The notes under the pieces: model-generated
Told to the model about the DNA's origin: nothing
What the model saw: the letters and a program-made list of their open reading frames with translations, nothing else
Databases searched by the model: none
Origin: Pseudonocardiaceae bacterium YIM PH 21723
Lineage (GTDB): Bacteria; Actinomycetota; Actinomycetes; Mycobacteriales; Pseudonocardiaceae
Length of the DNA: 64,000 nt
Assembly (NCBI GenBank): GCA_003600225.1
Contig: QZFT01000039.1
Coordinates: forward strand, 1 to 64,000
Direction of reading: 5' to 3'
Shown here: piece by piece, positions 1 to 9,161 of the stretch
Layout of the letters: every line of letters begins with the position of its first letter
Numbering within the stretch: the first letter of the stretch is position 1
Translations under genes and position numbers: made by a program

Positions 1-655
1 AACGCGGGATGCCCCGATCGGACATCGCCCACATGACGTGATGGGTGGCCTCGGTGTGCAGCGACACGAAGTCCCAGAAGGTGTCGTGCGCGGACTGTGC
101 CTGCGGGATTTCCCGGTCCGGATGCGGCTTGCCGGCATGGATGATGTCGGGGAACTTGATCCCGTCCTGGATGAAGAACACCGGCATGTTGTTGCCGACG
201 AGATCGAAGTTGCCCTCGTCGGTGTACATCTTGACCGCGAAACCCCGCACATCCCGGACCGTGTCCGCCGAGCCACGCGAACCCAGCACGGTGGAGAACC
301 GCACGAAAACCGGCGTGACCCGACCCTTCTGCAGGAACCCGGCGCACGTGACCGAGGCGGCGTTCCCGTAGGCCTCGAAGGTGCCGTGCGCGGCCGCTCC
401 CCGGGCGTGCACCACCCGCTCCGGAATGCGCTCATGGTCGAAGTGGGTGATCTTCTCCCGGAGATGGAAGTCCTCCATCAGCGTCGGCCCACGAGGCCCG
501 GCCTTCAGCGAGTGGTCGGTGTCCGGCAGCCGGAGCCCGTGGGCGGTCGTCAGATATCGCCCGGTCTGGGCTCTGGCCTCCCGGGGCTCTCCGCCCTGGC
601 CGGTGGGGCTCGCCGGTCTGGGGGCCGACTGGTCGCGTTGACGTTTCGGGGGCAT
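1..655 (-). CDS. katE: Large-subunit (HPII-type) catalase, N-terminal part, cut by window edge
   Basis: Heme catalase that breaks down H2O2 in the cytoplasm. About 218 N-terminal residues are visible; the C-terminus lies beyond base 1. After a polar tail of about 35 residues comes the conserved block of large-subunit catalases ([15 protein letters not shown], then [21 protein letters not shown]). The catalytic His is residue 83 in VVHARG, and the distal Asn sits in [12 protein letters not shown]. The ATG at 655 has GAGGAG just upstream, which fixes the start. The neighbouring gene block is rich in redox and stress functions, which fits an accessory stress catalase. The 'large' class is inferred from the N-terminal sequence, because the C-terminal flavodoxin-like domain cannot be seen. 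Confidence 0.9.
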   Translation of the reverse strand, partial: MPPKRQRDQSAPRPASPTGQGGEPREARAQTGRYLTTAHGLRLPDTDHSLKAGPRGPTLMEDFHLREKITHFDHERIPERVVHARGAAAHGTFEAYGNAASVTCAGFLQKGRVTPVFVRFSTVLGSRGSADTVRDVRGFAVKMYTDEGNFDLVGNNMPVFFIQDGIKFPDIIHAGKPHPDREIPQAQSAHDTFWDFVSLHTEATHHVMWAMSDRGIPR

Positions 656-699
656 GCGAGGTCTCCTCAGTGATGAATGGTCTTGTGGCTGTCGCGCGT

Positions 700-2196
700 C
701 TAGGGGTCGCGTCGATCAAGCGGCCGGGTTGCTGGTCCTTCGAGCACCGTGCCGTCGACGTCGAACCGGGAACCGTGGCACGGGCAGTCCCAGCTGCGTT
801 CGGCGCCGTTGAACCGCAGCAGGCAGCCCAGGTGGGTGCAGCGCAGCGACACGGCGTGCACCATGCCGCTCTTGTCCCGGTACACGCCCTTCTTGCTGCC
901 GAGCCCATCGGGTAGCACCCGCGCGGTGTCCAGCGCGATCGTCTCGGGGGCGGCCCTGTCCGGCGGGACCAGGCGGTCCCCGACCAGGTCCGCGGCGACC
1001 TTCACGTTCTGTCGCAGCAGCGTCGGCACACTGGAAAGGCTGATCCGGTGCGGACTGAACAGGTCGGCGTGCGGGTTGTCGGCGCCGGCGATGCGATCGG
1101 CCAGGATCTGCCCGGCGACCGCGCCCATCGCCAGACCCCATTTCGCGAATCCGGAAGCCACCCACAGCTTCTCGGCGCCCGGTAGGTAGGTGCCGACCAT
1201 GGGCAGGGCGTCGTAGGCCTTCGGGTCCTGGGCCGACCACCGATGGGTGATCTCTGCGACGTCGAAATGGGCACGGGCGAACTCGGTCAGCCGGTCGTAA
1301 CGCTCGTGGTCCACCCCTCGATCACCGGCGGGGTGGCTCTGTCCGCCGACGATCAGGTGCTCGCCGTGATGACTGATCGACCAGGACGGGCTACCCGCAC
1401 TGATCACCAGATCCCGCGGTGGTACGCCGGTGGCCAGTCGCGTGGCGACACAGTAGGACCGCTCGGCCTCCAGCCGCGCGAAGAACAGGCCCCGATCCAG
1501 GATCGGGTAGTGCGTCGCCACCACGACATGTTCGGCCTCGATGGTCCCGCCGCTGGTCCGGATTCGATAGGGAGCGGTGACCGACACGTCACGCACCCTG
1601 CTGCCCTCGAAGATCTGCCCTCCGGCGGCGGTCACCGCAGCAGCCAGGCCACTGAGGTACTTGGCGGGGTGCATGACGATCTGCTCGGTCAACTGGACGG
1701 CGCCGTAGGTCGGAAACGGCAACTCCAGCTGGTCCACCCACCGAACCGGCAGGCCGGCGCGTCCGGCGGCTTCTGCTTCCGCGCGGACGGTGTCGAGTTC
1801 GGCGGTCGTGTAGGCGAAGGTCGCAGCCGGGGCGCGGTGCAGGTCGCAGTCGATCCCGGCGGCCAATTCGGCGACGAGTTCGACGCCTGCGGTGGCGGCC
1901 GTGGCGTAACGCGCGGCCACCGCGCCACTGTGCCGACGCTCCAGGGTCGAGTACATGCTCGACTGCAGGGCGGTGACCTTCGCGGTGTTGTTGCCGCTCA
2001 CCCCGTGGCCGACGCGTCCGGCTTCCAGGACGGTCACCTCCAGCCCCCGGCGGGCGAGTAGCAGAGCCGTGGTGAGCCCGGCGATACCCCCACCGATGAC
2101 CGCGACCTTGCTCCGCCTGCGGCCGGCGAGCACCGGATATCGCGGTCTGTCCGGGGTGGTGTCGAGCCACAGAGACTGCTCGGTGGTGGTCGTCAT
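700..2196 (-). CDS. FAD-dependent oxidoreductase with C-terminal Rieske [2Fe-2S] domain
   Basis: A 498-residue two-domain redox protein. Residues about 28-60 form an FAD-binding Rossmann fold ([21 protein letters not shown]) leading a DAO-type oxidoreductase domain to about residue 390. The last 50 residues are a Rieske domain: Cys453/His455 in CTHLGC and Cys471/His474 in CPCHGS ligate the cluster, and Cys458 and Cys473 can form the usual disulfide. The family is common in actinobacteria and Bacillus; its substrate is unknown. The start ATG overlaps the stop of the upstream DUF4383 gene (ATGA), so the two are probably translationally coupled. The function of the pair is inferred to be redox or stress related from context only. 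Confidence 0.88.
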   Translation of the reverse strand: MTTTTEQSLWLDTTPDRPRYPVLAGRRRSKVAVIGGGIAGLTTALLLARRGLEVTVLEAGRVGHGVSGNNTAKVTALQSSMYSTLERRHSGAVAARYATAATAGVELVAELAAGIDCDLHRAPAATFAYTTAELDTVRAEAEAAGRAGLPVRWVDQLELPFPTYGAVQLTEQIVMHPAKYLSGLAAAVTAAGGQIFEGSRVRDVSVTAPYRIRTSGGTIEAEHVVVATHYPILDRGLFFARLEAERSYCVATRLATGVPPRDLVISAGSPSWSISHHGEHLIVGGQSHPAGDRGVDHERYDRLTEFARAHFDVAEITHRWSAQDPKAYDALPMVGTYLPGAEKLWVASGFAKWGLAMGAVAGQILADRIAGADNPHADLFSPHRISLSSVPTLLRQNVKVAADLVGDRLVPPDRAAPETIALDTARVLPDGLGSKKGVYRDKSGMVHAVSLRCTHLGCLLRFNGAERSWDCPCHGSRFDVDGTVLEGPATRPLDRRDP

Positions 2197-2675
2197 GGGC
2201 GGACACCCGGCTTGGGGCCGGTAAGCAGGCCCAATCCGATCAGGGCGACCGCCAGACCGAAGTGCAGCCAGTTGTCAGCGGTGTTGACCGGCACGAAGTT
2301 CGCCGCGGAATCGTGGTCGATGACAAGGCCGTAGAGCCACAGCACCAGGTAGATCACTCCGCCGCCGATGAGGAATATGCGGGCGGAGCCGGGCGTGCGG
2401 GCCATGGCCAGGCCGGCGATACCGAAAGCCAGGTGCACGATGTTGTGCAGAACCGAGACCATGAACAACCCGAGCAGCAGCGCCATGGAATGGTGCCCGG
2501 CGAAGGTGAGCTGGTCATAATTGGTCGTCAGCCCGGGAATGAATCCGGCGATTCCCACGAGCAGGAATACGATTCCGAATACGGCTGCGGCCACCTGAAT
2601 GGATGAGGCGGCGGTGTCGCCGAAGAGAGGAAATCGCCTGGAGCGGCCGGCCTGGGGATTGAGTGAATTCGTCAT
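2193..2675 (-). CDS. DUF4383 family membrane protein
   Basis: A 160-residue integral membrane protein with four predicted hydrophobic segments (roughly residues 25-48, 62-82, 88-110 and 130-150) and conserved features of DUF4383: a HxxxLxxGL-like segment in the second helix and HNIVHLAFG in the third. ATG at 2675 is preceded by AAGGGG; the longer open frame to 2756 has no comparable ribosome site and was rejected. Its stop overlaps the start of the FAD-Rieske gene, which suggests they are expressed together. No biochemical function is known; co-occurrence suggests a membrane partner in a redox or stress process. Confidence 0.8.
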   Translation of the reverse strand: MTNSLNPQAGRSRRFPLFGDTAASSIQVAAAVFGIVFLLVGIAGFIPGLTTNYDQLTFAGHHSMALLLGLFMVSVLHNIVHLAFGIAGLAMARTPGSARIFLIGGGVIYLVLWLYGLVIDHDSAANFVPVNTADNWLHFGLAVALIGLGLLTGPKPGVRP

Positions 2676-2779
2676 GGCAGAAACCCCTTGTGGTGGGAGA
2701 ACGGTCGGTTTCGGGAGAAACCAGGGTGGGCGGGACGGCTGCCGGGGCCGGGGCACACGCCCGCCGGGGTGCAGAGAGG

Positions 2780-3247
2780 TCAGTGCTGGGCTGGGCGCTC
2801 GACATCACCGCGCCAGGAACCCGTCTCCTGAGCGCCGCGCTCCTCGATGAAGGCCTTGAACCGCTTCATGTCGCCCTTGACCTTGCGATCCAGGATGCCG
2901 AGCTTGTCGGCGGCGTTCTCGACGAACCCCTCGGGATCGATGTCCATCTGCGCGGTGACCCGGGTGGTGCTGTCATCGATGCGGTGAAAGGTGATCACCC
3001 CGGCGTGCGTGGGGCCCGAATCCGAGGTCCACGCGATCCGCTCGTCCGGGTGCTGCTCGGTGATGGTCGCGTCGAATTCCCGGCTCACTCCGGCGACATT
3101 GATCTTCCAGTGAGTATGGGTTTCATCGAGTTGACGGATCTCTTCGACACCGTCCATGAAATGCGGAAAAGACTCGAACTGGGTCCACTGGTTATATGCG
3201 GTGGTTACCGGGACTTTGACATCAATCGATTGGGTGACGGTACTCAT
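2780..3247 (-). CDS. SRPBCC (START-like) family protein
   Basis: A 155-residue protein of the polyketide cyclase/dehydrase-like SRPBCC fold: an N-terminal strand (VTQSIDVKVPVTTAYNQW), the FESFPHFM segment, a central sheet with DERIAWTSDSG, and a long C-terminal helix (ENAADKLGILDRKVKGDMKRF). Members bind hydrophobic ligands in a deep cavity, but this subgroup has no assigned ligand. ATG at 3247 has AGGGAG upstream. It is transcribed divergently from the alcohol dehydrogenase gene at 3429, leaving a shared 180 bp promoter region in which I see no clear operator. Confidence 0.82.
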   Translation of the reverse strand: MSTVTQSIDVKVPVTTAYNQWTQFESFPHFMDGVEEIRQLDETHTHWKINVAGVSREFDATITEQHPDERIAWTSDSGPTHAGVITFHRIDDSTTRVTAQMDIDPEGFVENAADKLGILDRKVKGDMKRFKAFIEERGAQETGSWRGDVERPAQH

Positions 3248-3428
3248 CAGAAATAACTCCCTGGTAGTCGGGCGTAGTTGTGGCATACCCGGGCTCAGGG
3301 GTTCCAAACAACGCCCACGGTCGGGCTACCAGGCCGGAAACTGCCGGGCGCGCGTCGTTTCAGACGACCGCGGGCGGGTATCGCCAGACCAGGGCAATCA
3401 CCAGCTGAACAGAATCCGAGGAGTCACC

Positions 3429-4625
3429 ATGAAAGTTCTGACCTGGCAGGGAAACCAGAACGTGGAAGTCACCGAGGTCCCGGACCCCCGCATCCAGGAA
3501 CCCACCGACGCGATCATCAAGGTCACCTCGACCGCGATCTGCGGTTCCGACCTGCACCTGTACGGCGTGCTCGGGCCGTACCTGAAGCCGGGCGACGTGC
3601 TCGGTCACGAGGCGATGGGCATCGTCCAGGAGGTGGGCGCGGGTGCCGCGAACCATCTGTCCGTGGGCGACCGGGTCGTGGTGCCGTTCAACATCTCCTG
3701 CGGGCACTGCTGGATGTGCGGCCACGGCCTGTTCGCTCAGTGCGAGACCACCCAGGTGCGCGACGAGGGCAAGGGGGCGAGCCTGTTCGGCTACACCTCG
3801 CTCTACGGTTCGGTACCCGGCGGCCAAGCCGAGTATCTCCGCGTGCCGCAGGCGCAGTTCGGCCCCATCGTCGTCCCGGACGGCACGCCGGACGAGCGGT
3901 TCCTGTTCCTGTCCGACATTCTGCCGACCGCCTGGCAGGCCGTCCGCTACGCCGGCGTGCCGCCCGGCGGCACCGTGGCCGTCTTCGGCCTCGGCCCCGT
4001 CGGACAGCTCGCGGTCCGGATCGCCGCGCACCTCGGAGCCGGGCGGATCATCGGCATCGACCGGGTTCCCGAGCGGCTCGCACTGGCCGAGAAATACGGC
4101 GCCGAAACGATCAATTTCGGCGACCTCGACGGTGTCGACGACGTGGCGACCACCTTGATCGATATGGTCGACGGTCGCGGCCCAGACGCCACCATCGACG
4201 CGGTCGGCATGGAAGCCCACGGTTGGACGCTCGCCGCCGCGGCGCAGAAAGCCACCGGTCTGCTGCCCGACGCACTGGCCCAGAAAGTGACGGACAAGTT
4301 CGCTCTGGATCGGCTCGATGCCCTGTATACCGCGATGAAGGGCGTGCGCCGGGGCGGCACCGTGTCGGTGTCCGGCGTGTACGGCGGTGAACTCGACCCG
4401 CTGCCGATGATGGAGATGTTCGACCGGGGCATCCAGCTGCGGATGGGCCAGGCCCACGTGCGCCGGTGGACCGACGACATTCTGCCGCTGGTCCTCGACC
4501 CGGCCGATCCCCTCGGCACCCTGGATCTGACCACGCACCGACTGCCACTGGCGGAGGCCGCCCGCGGGTACGAGATGTTCCAGGCCAAGAGCGACGGCTG
4601 CGTCAAGGTCGTGCTCAGCCCGTGA
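3429..4625 (+). CDS. Zinc-dependent alcohol dehydrogenase (formaldehyde-dehydrogenase-like)
   Basis: A 398-residue medium-chain dehydrogenase. Catalytic zinc ligands are visible at Cys38 (AICGSD) and His60-Glu61 (GHEAMG). The structural zinc site is Cys91, Cys94, Cys97 and Cys105 (CGHCWMCGHGLFAQC). The NAD-binding motif GLGPVGQLAV follows near residue 190. The subgroup is commonly annotated as glutathione-independent formaldehyde or threonine-type dehydrogenase; the true substrate cannot be read from sequence. ATG at 3429 follows GAGGAGTC; upstream in-frame Met codons lack a ribosome site. Its stop overlaps a GTG start of the next gene (GTGA), so it forms an operon with the SDR. Confidence 0.88.
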   Translation: MKVLTWQGNQNVEVTEVPDPRIQEPTDAIIKVTSTAICGSDLHLYGVLGPYLKPGDVLGHEAMGIVQEVGAGAANHLSVGDRVVVPFNISCGHCWMCGHGLFAQCETTQVRDEGKGASLFGYTSLYGSVPGGQAEYLRVPQAQFGPIVVPDGTPDERFLFLSDILPTAWQAVRYAGVPPGGTVAVFGLGPVGQLAVRIAAHLGAGRIIGIDRVPERLALAEKYGAETINFGDLDGVDDVATTLIDMVDGRGPDATIDAVGMEAHGWTLAAAAQKATGLLPDALAQKVTDKFALDRLDALYTAMKGVRRGGTVSVSGVYGGELDPLPMMEMFDRGIQLRMGQAHVRRWTDDILPLVLDPADPLGTLDLTTHRLPLAEAARGYEMFQAKSDGCVKVVLSP

Positions 4626-5563
4626 GCGGGCGGGTCGTGCTCGTGGTCGGCGCGAGCAGCGGGATCGGGCTGGCGACCGCCCTCGCCTTCGCCGCCCACG
4701 GGGACGACCTGATGCTCGTCTCGCGCAGTGAGGAGGCCCTCCGGACCGCTCAGGCGGCGTGCCGCTCCGCCGGGAGCAGCGAGGTGGACATCGCCACTGA
4801 GGATATCGGCGATCCGGCCGCGGCGGGTCGGATCGTCGAGCGGATCCTGGACCGACATGGACGCCTCGACATAATCGTGCACACCGCGGCGGTGATGGGC
4901 TACGGCACCATTGAGGCGATGCCGGCGGACGTATTCACCACCATCGTCAACACCGCGGTGCACGGCACGCTCCATCTCGCACAGGCGGTGCTACCGGTCC
5001 TGCGCCGCCAGCACGCGGGCGTGTTCATCGGCGTGAACTCGCTTCTCGGCTCGGTCACCGTCCCGCAGATGGGTGCGTACGCGGCGTCGAAATGGGGTCA
5101 GCGTGCCATTCTGCGCACCCTGCAACAGGAAAACCGGGACAAACCGGGTGTACACGTCTGCATCGTGAGTCCCGGCAGCATCAACACGCCGATCTATTAC
5201 CAGGGCGCCAACTACACCGGGCAGGCCACTCGGCCGCCGTCGCCGGTCCTGTCCCCGGAGCGGGTGGCCACGCAGATCGTGCGCCTGGCAGACCGGCCCC
5301 GCGCCCATGTATCGGTTCCGGTCGGTCCGGGCAATCCGCTCGTCATCGCCGGATTCCGGCTGCTGCCGTTCGTCTACGACCGACTCGTCGGTGTCCTGTT
5401 CAGGCTCGCAGCGCTGACCCGCACGACCGTCCCGCCGACCCCGGGCAACGTTCACCGGCCCATTCCCGATCAGGAGCAGGTGCACGGGCACTGGCCGGAG
5501 AGCCTCGGCGATGCCCGGTCAGTCGCCGCGCCGCTGCATGCCCGACGACGTTTCCGGCATTAG
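4622..5563 (+). CDS. Short-chain dehydrogenase/reductase
   Basis: A 313-residue classical SDR. The NAD(P)-binding motif is VGASSGIG at residues 8-15; catalytic Tyr-Lys appear as YAASK in GAYAASKWGQ; a catalytic Ser lies in the GVNSLLGS segment. A C-terminal extension of about 60 residues with hydrophobic character (AGFRLLPFVYDRLVGVLFRLA) resembles the membrane-associated SDRs often paired with other dehydrogenases. The GTG start overlaps the alcohol dehydrogenase stop by four bases, so both are probably translated in tandem on linked substrates. Its 3' end overlaps the convergent ANTAR gene by 45 bp. Confidence 0.87.
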   Translation: MSGRVVLVVGASSGIGLATALAFAAHGDDLMLVSRSEEALRTAQAACRSAGSSEVDIATEDIGDPAAAGRIVERILDRHGRLDIIVHTAAVMGYGTIEAMPADVFTTIVNTAVHGTLHLAQAVLPVLRRQHAGVFIGVNSLLGSVTVPQMGAYAASKWGQRAILRTLQQENRDKPGVHVCIVSPGSINTPIYYQGANYTGQATRPPSPVLSPERVATQIVRLADRPRAHVSVPVGPGNPLVIAGFRLLPFVYDRLVGVLFRLAALTRTTVPPTPGNVHRPIPDQEQVHGHWPESLGDARSVAAPLHARRRFRH

Positions 5564-6268
5564 GTCGTCGGTGCCACGCTCCCCGGTGACGATCGACTGG
5601 GCGTAGGTACCGAGCCTGATGCTGTGGCGGCGAGCATAGTTCCGCAGCGCGGCGAACGCGTCCGCCATGTCCAGGTTGAATCGTTCGGCGATCAGACCCT
5701 TCGCCTGTTCGATGATCACCCGGCTGCTCAACGCGGCCTGGAGTTGCTCGGTGAGAACTTCCTTACTGCGAATCGATCGCTCGTGCAGCAGGCCGATGGT
5801 GGCCACGTCGACCAAGGCCTGGGTCATTCGCCCCGCCCTGGGATCCAGGTCGCCTGGATGCGCTCGGAACAGGCTCAGTACACCGATCACCTCGGTGCGA
5901 AGCCGCATCGGGAACGCATCCACGGCCGCGAACCCGCCTAGCACGGCGGCGGGCGCGAACCGCGGCCAGCGGGCCTGTGCAGTGGACAGATCCGGATGGC
6001 TCATCACGACGCCGCACGCGAACGCGTCCAGGCAGGGACCCTCATCGTTCTGCAGGAGGAACAACTCCAGCAATTTGACCTGTTCATCGGATGCGGCCAC
6101 GAGCTGAAGCCGGCCTCTCCGGTCCTCCAGCAGGATGCCGACGGCATCGACGCCGAGAAGTTCTACACACCTGTCCACCAGCAGGTGCAGAAAATCCATG
6201 ACCTCGAAGTCATCGATCAGCGTGTCCGCAAGCTCAACGATGGTGTCGAGAAGACGTTCATCGCTCAT
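5519..6268 (-). CDS. GAF-ANTAR RNA-binding antiterminator-type regulator
   Basis: A 249-residue regulator. Residues about 20-165 form a GAF domain (DRCVELLGVDAVGILLEDRRG, NDEGPCLDAF, AFPMRLRTEVIGVLSLFR). Residues about 178-235 form an ANTAR domain (SRVIIEQAKGLIAERFNL...ALRNYARRH), which in this family binds paired hairpins in nascent RNA and prevents termination. The signal sensed by the GAF domain is unknown. ATG at 6268 is preceded by a strong AGGAGG. The next gene upstream on the same strand (6312-6776) is a second, shortened GAF-ANTAR protein, so the two may have arisen by duplication. Confidence 0.88.
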   Translation of the reverse strand: MSDERLLDTIVELADTLIDDFEVMDFLHLLVDRCVELLGVDAVGILLEDRRGRLQLVAASDEQVKLLELFLLQNDEGPCLDAFACGVVMSHPDLSTAQARWPRFAPAAVLGGFAAVDAFPMRLRTEVIGVLSLFRAHPGDLDPRAGRMTQALVDVATIGLLHERSIRSKEVLTEQLQAALSSRVIIEQAKGLIAERFNLDMADAFAALRNYARRHSIRLGTYAQSIVTGERGTDDLMPETSSGMQRRGD

Positions 6269-6311
6269 CGGGTTCCTCCTGTGATGTACGCACCTGGCAA
6301 GAGTCGGAGCT

Positions 6312-6776
6312 CTAGTCCCCGGCCAGGTCGAAGCGCAAATGTCGGGCGACCACCTGGTCCGCGAGCTCTGCCAGCGGACGGTGATCGGCGAAGGCTTTGG
6401 CCCGGAGCCGGATGAAGGCCTCGGACATCGGCACACCGAGCTGCGCGGCAATCATGCGTGCGCAGCTTGCGGACGTGGTCAGATCCGAGATCAGCACCGG
6501 ACCATGGCCTCGCCGCGCGTCCATGCTCGGCCCCTCACCGACGGTCAGCTGCGACTCGGACAGCTGCGCACCCAGTCGATTCGTCGAGTGCCATAGCTCC
6601 AGCCAGGAACCCGCATGGACCGGTCTACCCACCTCTACAGCGCAGCCGGCCACACCCAATCTGCCTGCGGCGGCCTCGCACAACGAAGACGGGGAGACCG
6701 GTACCCCGAGATGGGCCGCCTGCTGCGCGACCACCGCGCGTACCTGACTGAATCGGCTCGCAGAGCTGCCGGTCAC
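6312..6776 (-). CDS. Shortened GAF-ANTAR protein lacking the second half of the GAF domain
   Basis: About 154 residues from a GTG at 6776, where the sequence VTGSSASRFSQVRAVVAQQ matches the usual start of GAF-ANTAR proteins. An ATG at 6905 would add 43 unlike residues. The N-terminal GAF half is normal up to GEGPSMDARRGHGPVLISDL, but the chain then passes directly into the end of the first ANTAR helix (ARMIAAQLGVPMSEAFIRLRAKAFA). About 80 residues seen in full-length relatives are missing, including the rest of the GAF sheet and part of the ANTAR coiled coil. The frame is intact, so this is an in-frame internal deletion; the product may not fold or dimerise normally. Confidence 0.7.
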   Translation of the reverse strand: MTGSSASRFSQVRAVVAQQAAHLGVPVSPSSLCEAAAGRLGVAGCAVEVGRPVHAGSWLELWHSTNRLGAQLSESQLTVGEGPSMDARRGHGPVLISDLTTSASCARMIAAQLGVPMSEAFIRLRAKAFADHRPLAELADQVVARHLRFDLAGD

Positions 6777-7025
6777 CACGTTCGCCCCGTGGATCCAGGC
6801 GTAACGCGGGGCGGCGCCCGGAGGGCGGGTGCTGAGCGGAAAATGCTCCGGCCACCCTGGGGAACCAGATCGGAAAAAACCATCGCCAACTCCGGCCACT
6901 GTCACAGGCGCGCCGGGGTCTGGGGCGGTACCAGGTCACGAAGATCGCGACCCAGGCCTCACGATACACAGGCCGCGAACACCTGGCCGCTCACTGGACA
7001 GTGTGCGGCACGTGCCATGACCGGT

Positions 7026-8129
7026 TCAGGCCTTGTCCTGTAGCTGCTCCCGCACCGACGCGGTGAGCTCGTCCCACGCGTCGGAGAACTTCTGCACGCC
7101 TTCCTCTTCGAGTACCCGGAACACGTCGTCGAGATCGACACCCGCGTCGGCCACCGCTTCGAGGACAACAGCAGCGTGACCATAATTCTCGGAAATTGGG
7201 CTGCCGAGCTCGCCATGATCGGCGAAGGCCTCCATGGTCTTCTCCGGCATGGTGTTCACCGTGTCCGGTGCGACCAGCTCGGACAGATAGAGCGTGTCGC
7301 TGTACTCGGGATTCTTCACCCCGGTCGATGCCCACAACGGGCGCTGTTTCCTCGCACCCCGTGCTTCGAGAGACTTCCACCGGCTGGAGGAGAAGACCTC
7401 CTGGTAAGCCTGATAGGCCAGTCGCGCATTGGCGACCCCGGCCTTGCCTTTGAGCGCGGGGGCCGCATCGAGGTCGTCCAGGCGCCTGTCGATCTCGGTG
7501 TCCACCCTGGACACGAAGAACGACGCGACGATCTCGATGCCCTCGAAGGTGGCTTCGGGATCCTCGGCGCGCTGCTCCAATCCGGTGAGATAGGCATCCA
7601 TCACCGCCCGGTAGCGCTCCAGGCTGAAGATCAGCGTGACGTTGACGCTGATCCCGTTGGCGACGGTCTCGGTGATGGCCCGCAGGCCCTCGACGGTGGC
7701 CGGGATCTTGATGAACAGGTTCGGCCGGTCGACGAGCCACCACAGGTGGGCGGCCTCGGCGGCGGTCGCGTCGGTATCGTGCGCGAGTCCGGGGGCGACC
7801 TCCAGGGAGACCCGGCCGTCCCGGCCGGTTCGCGCGGCGACCGGGGCCAGCAGGTCACAGGCGTCCCGGACATCGGCAGCCGTGATCACCCGCAACGCCT
7901 CCTCGACAGCCACCCCGCGGACCGCCATGGCATGCAACTGGTCGTCGTACGACGTCGAACCGCTGATCGCGGCCGCGAAGATCGAGGGGTTGGTGGTCAC
8001 GCCGACCACCGAACGCTCGTCGACCAGGGACTGGAGGTTCCCACCGCGAATACGATCACGGGAGAGGTCGTCGAGCCATACGGCGACACCGGCCTTCGAC
8101 AGATTCGCCAGCTTCTCGTTCTGAGTCAT
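7026..8129 (-). CDS. tal: Transaldolase
   Basis: A 367-residue transaldolase of the actinobacterial type: N-terminal [17 protein letters not shown], the TTNPSIF signature at residues about 46-52, and the Schiff-base Lys in [12 protein letters not shown]. It moves a dihydroxyacetone unit between sugar phosphates in the non-oxidative pentose phosphate pathway. ATG at 8129 was chosen; a GTG codon immediately before it at 8132 is equally possible. In most actinobacteria tal lies in the tkt-tal-zwf-opcA-pgl operon. Here it stands alone, and a tkt copy lies 10.5 kb away on the same strand (18685-20835), so these are probably accessory copies. Confidence 0.92.
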   Translation of the reverse strand: MTQNEKLANLSKAGVAVWLDDLSRDRIRGGNLQSLVDERSVVGVTTNPSIFAAAISGSTSYDDQLHAMAVRGVAVEEALRVITAADVRDACDLLAPVAARTGRDGRVSLEVAPGLAHDTDATAAEAAHLWWLVDRPNLFIKIPATVEGLRAITETVANGISVNVTLIFSLERYRAVMDAYLTGLEQRAEDPEATFEGIEIVASFFVSRVDTEIDRRLDDLDAAPALKGKAGVANARLAYQAYQEVFSSSRWKSLEARGARKQRPLWASTGVKNPEYSDTLYLSELVAPDTVNTMPEKTMEAFADHGELGSPISENYGHAAVVLEAVADAGVDLDDVFRVLEEEGVQKFSDAWDELTASVREQLQDKA

Positions 8130-8171
8130 CACGTGGCGTACCCGCCGACGGCCGGCGCAAACGAACTGGGC

Positions 8172-8615
8172 TCACCGCGCCCGTTCATCCGGAGCCGCTT
8201 CGTGGCCGGGCCGCCGCCGGGAACGCCGCGCGCGTTTCAGCTCCGCTTCATGCAGATGCCGAAGGCCCCCCACCAGCTCACGTGACTGCTCTTCGAAGGC
8301 CTGAAACGGCCGGTAGTAGGTGGCCTCGTACTCCTCCACGATCTGAAAAGTCCATCGGCCCGGCAACACGTTGCGGCCGATCAACTCCTGTTCCAATCGA
8401 TCTGCCAGGTCGTGGTGACCGGCGCCGCGCAGCAGCTCAGCGGCCCGTTCAACAGCGAAATCCGCTGTACCGCTCATCCGATGGAATTCGTACAGGTGGC
8501 CGCGCGCCACCTCGGCGACCTCCATGGCCTCGGTCAGCTTGCCCACCGCCTCCACGGTCTTCGCGTCGAAGGAGCCGGCAGCCGGAGCATCGTCGTCAAG
8601 TCGCGCATCACTCAT
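8172..8615 (-). CDS. Conserved actinobacterial hypothetical protein
   Basis: A 147-residue soluble, mostly helical protein with a charged C-terminus (ELKRARRSRRRPGHEA). Segments such as KLTEAMEVAEVARGHLYEFHRMSG and ADRLEQELIGRNVLPGRWTFQIVEEYEATYY look conserved rather than random, but I do not recognise a characterised domain. ATG at 8615 begins the frame. It is divergent from the SRPBCC gene at 8709, and lies upstream of tal on the same strand with 42 bp between them, so co-transcription with tal is possible. Confidence 0.7.
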   Translation of the reverse strand: MSDARLDDDAPAAGSFDAKTVEAVGKLTEAMEVAEVARGHLYEFHRMSGTADFAVERAAELLRGAGHHDLADRLEQELIGRNVLPGRWTFQIVEEYEATYYRPFQAFEEQSRELVGGLRHLHEAELKRARRSRRRPGHEAAPDERAR

Positions 8616-8708
8616 GCCCCCGGGTACCCGCTCCGGCGGTTACGACCCAGCGGTCCGGGTACCTGTCGATGAGGCCGCGAGGCGGCCCGGACCTGACAGG
8701 AGGGGACC

Positions 8709-9161
8709 ATGACCGAGACGAAGTACGTCATCCGGACAAGTCCGGACAGTGTGTTCGCGGTGCTGGCGGACGGTTGGACCTACGCGGGCTGGGTGGTCGG
8801 CAACTCGCATATCCGGGATGTGGACGCCGGCTGGCCGGCGGTCGGTTCCCGCATCCACCACAGCGCCGGGGCCTGGCCGCTGCAGATCGAGGACTCCACC
8901 GAGGTCACCGCCGTCGAGGCCGGACGACTGCTCGAGTTGAAGGCCCGGCTCTGGCTGTTCGGCTCCGCCAGAATCCGGATCATCCTGACCCCGCGCGACG
9001 GTGGCGCCGCGACCGAGGTGTCCATGCTCGAAGAGATCGTGAGCGGCCCGGCTCAGCTCATTCCGAGCCTGATCCAGGGCCTGCTGTTCCGCCCCCGGAA
9101 TGTGGAATCCCTCGCTCGGCTGGGCGATATAGCGGTAGGTCGCGAGGTGGTACGCCCATGA
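8709..9161 (+). CDS. SRPBCC family protein
   Basis: A 150-residue SRPBCC/polyketide-cyclase-like protein: N-terminal strand (TKYVIRTSPDSVFAVLADGWTY), a central sheet (VTAVEAGRLLELKARLWLFGSARIRIIL) and a C-terminal helix. ATG at 8709 has AGGAGG eight bases upstream. The stop overlaps the start of the downstream FAD-dependent desaturase-like gene (ATGA at 9158-9161), so the two are translationally coupled. Small SRPBCC partners of carotenoid-type oxidoreductases may hold a hydrophobic substrate, but that is inference from pairing. Confidence 0.85.
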   Translation: MTETKYVIRTSPDSVFAVLADGWTYAGWVVGNSHIRDVDAGWPAVGSRIHHSAGAWPLQIEDSTEVTAVEAGRLLELKARLWLFGSARIRIILTPRDGGAATEVSMLEEIVSGPAQLIPSLIQGLLFRPRNVESLARLGDIAVGREVVRP

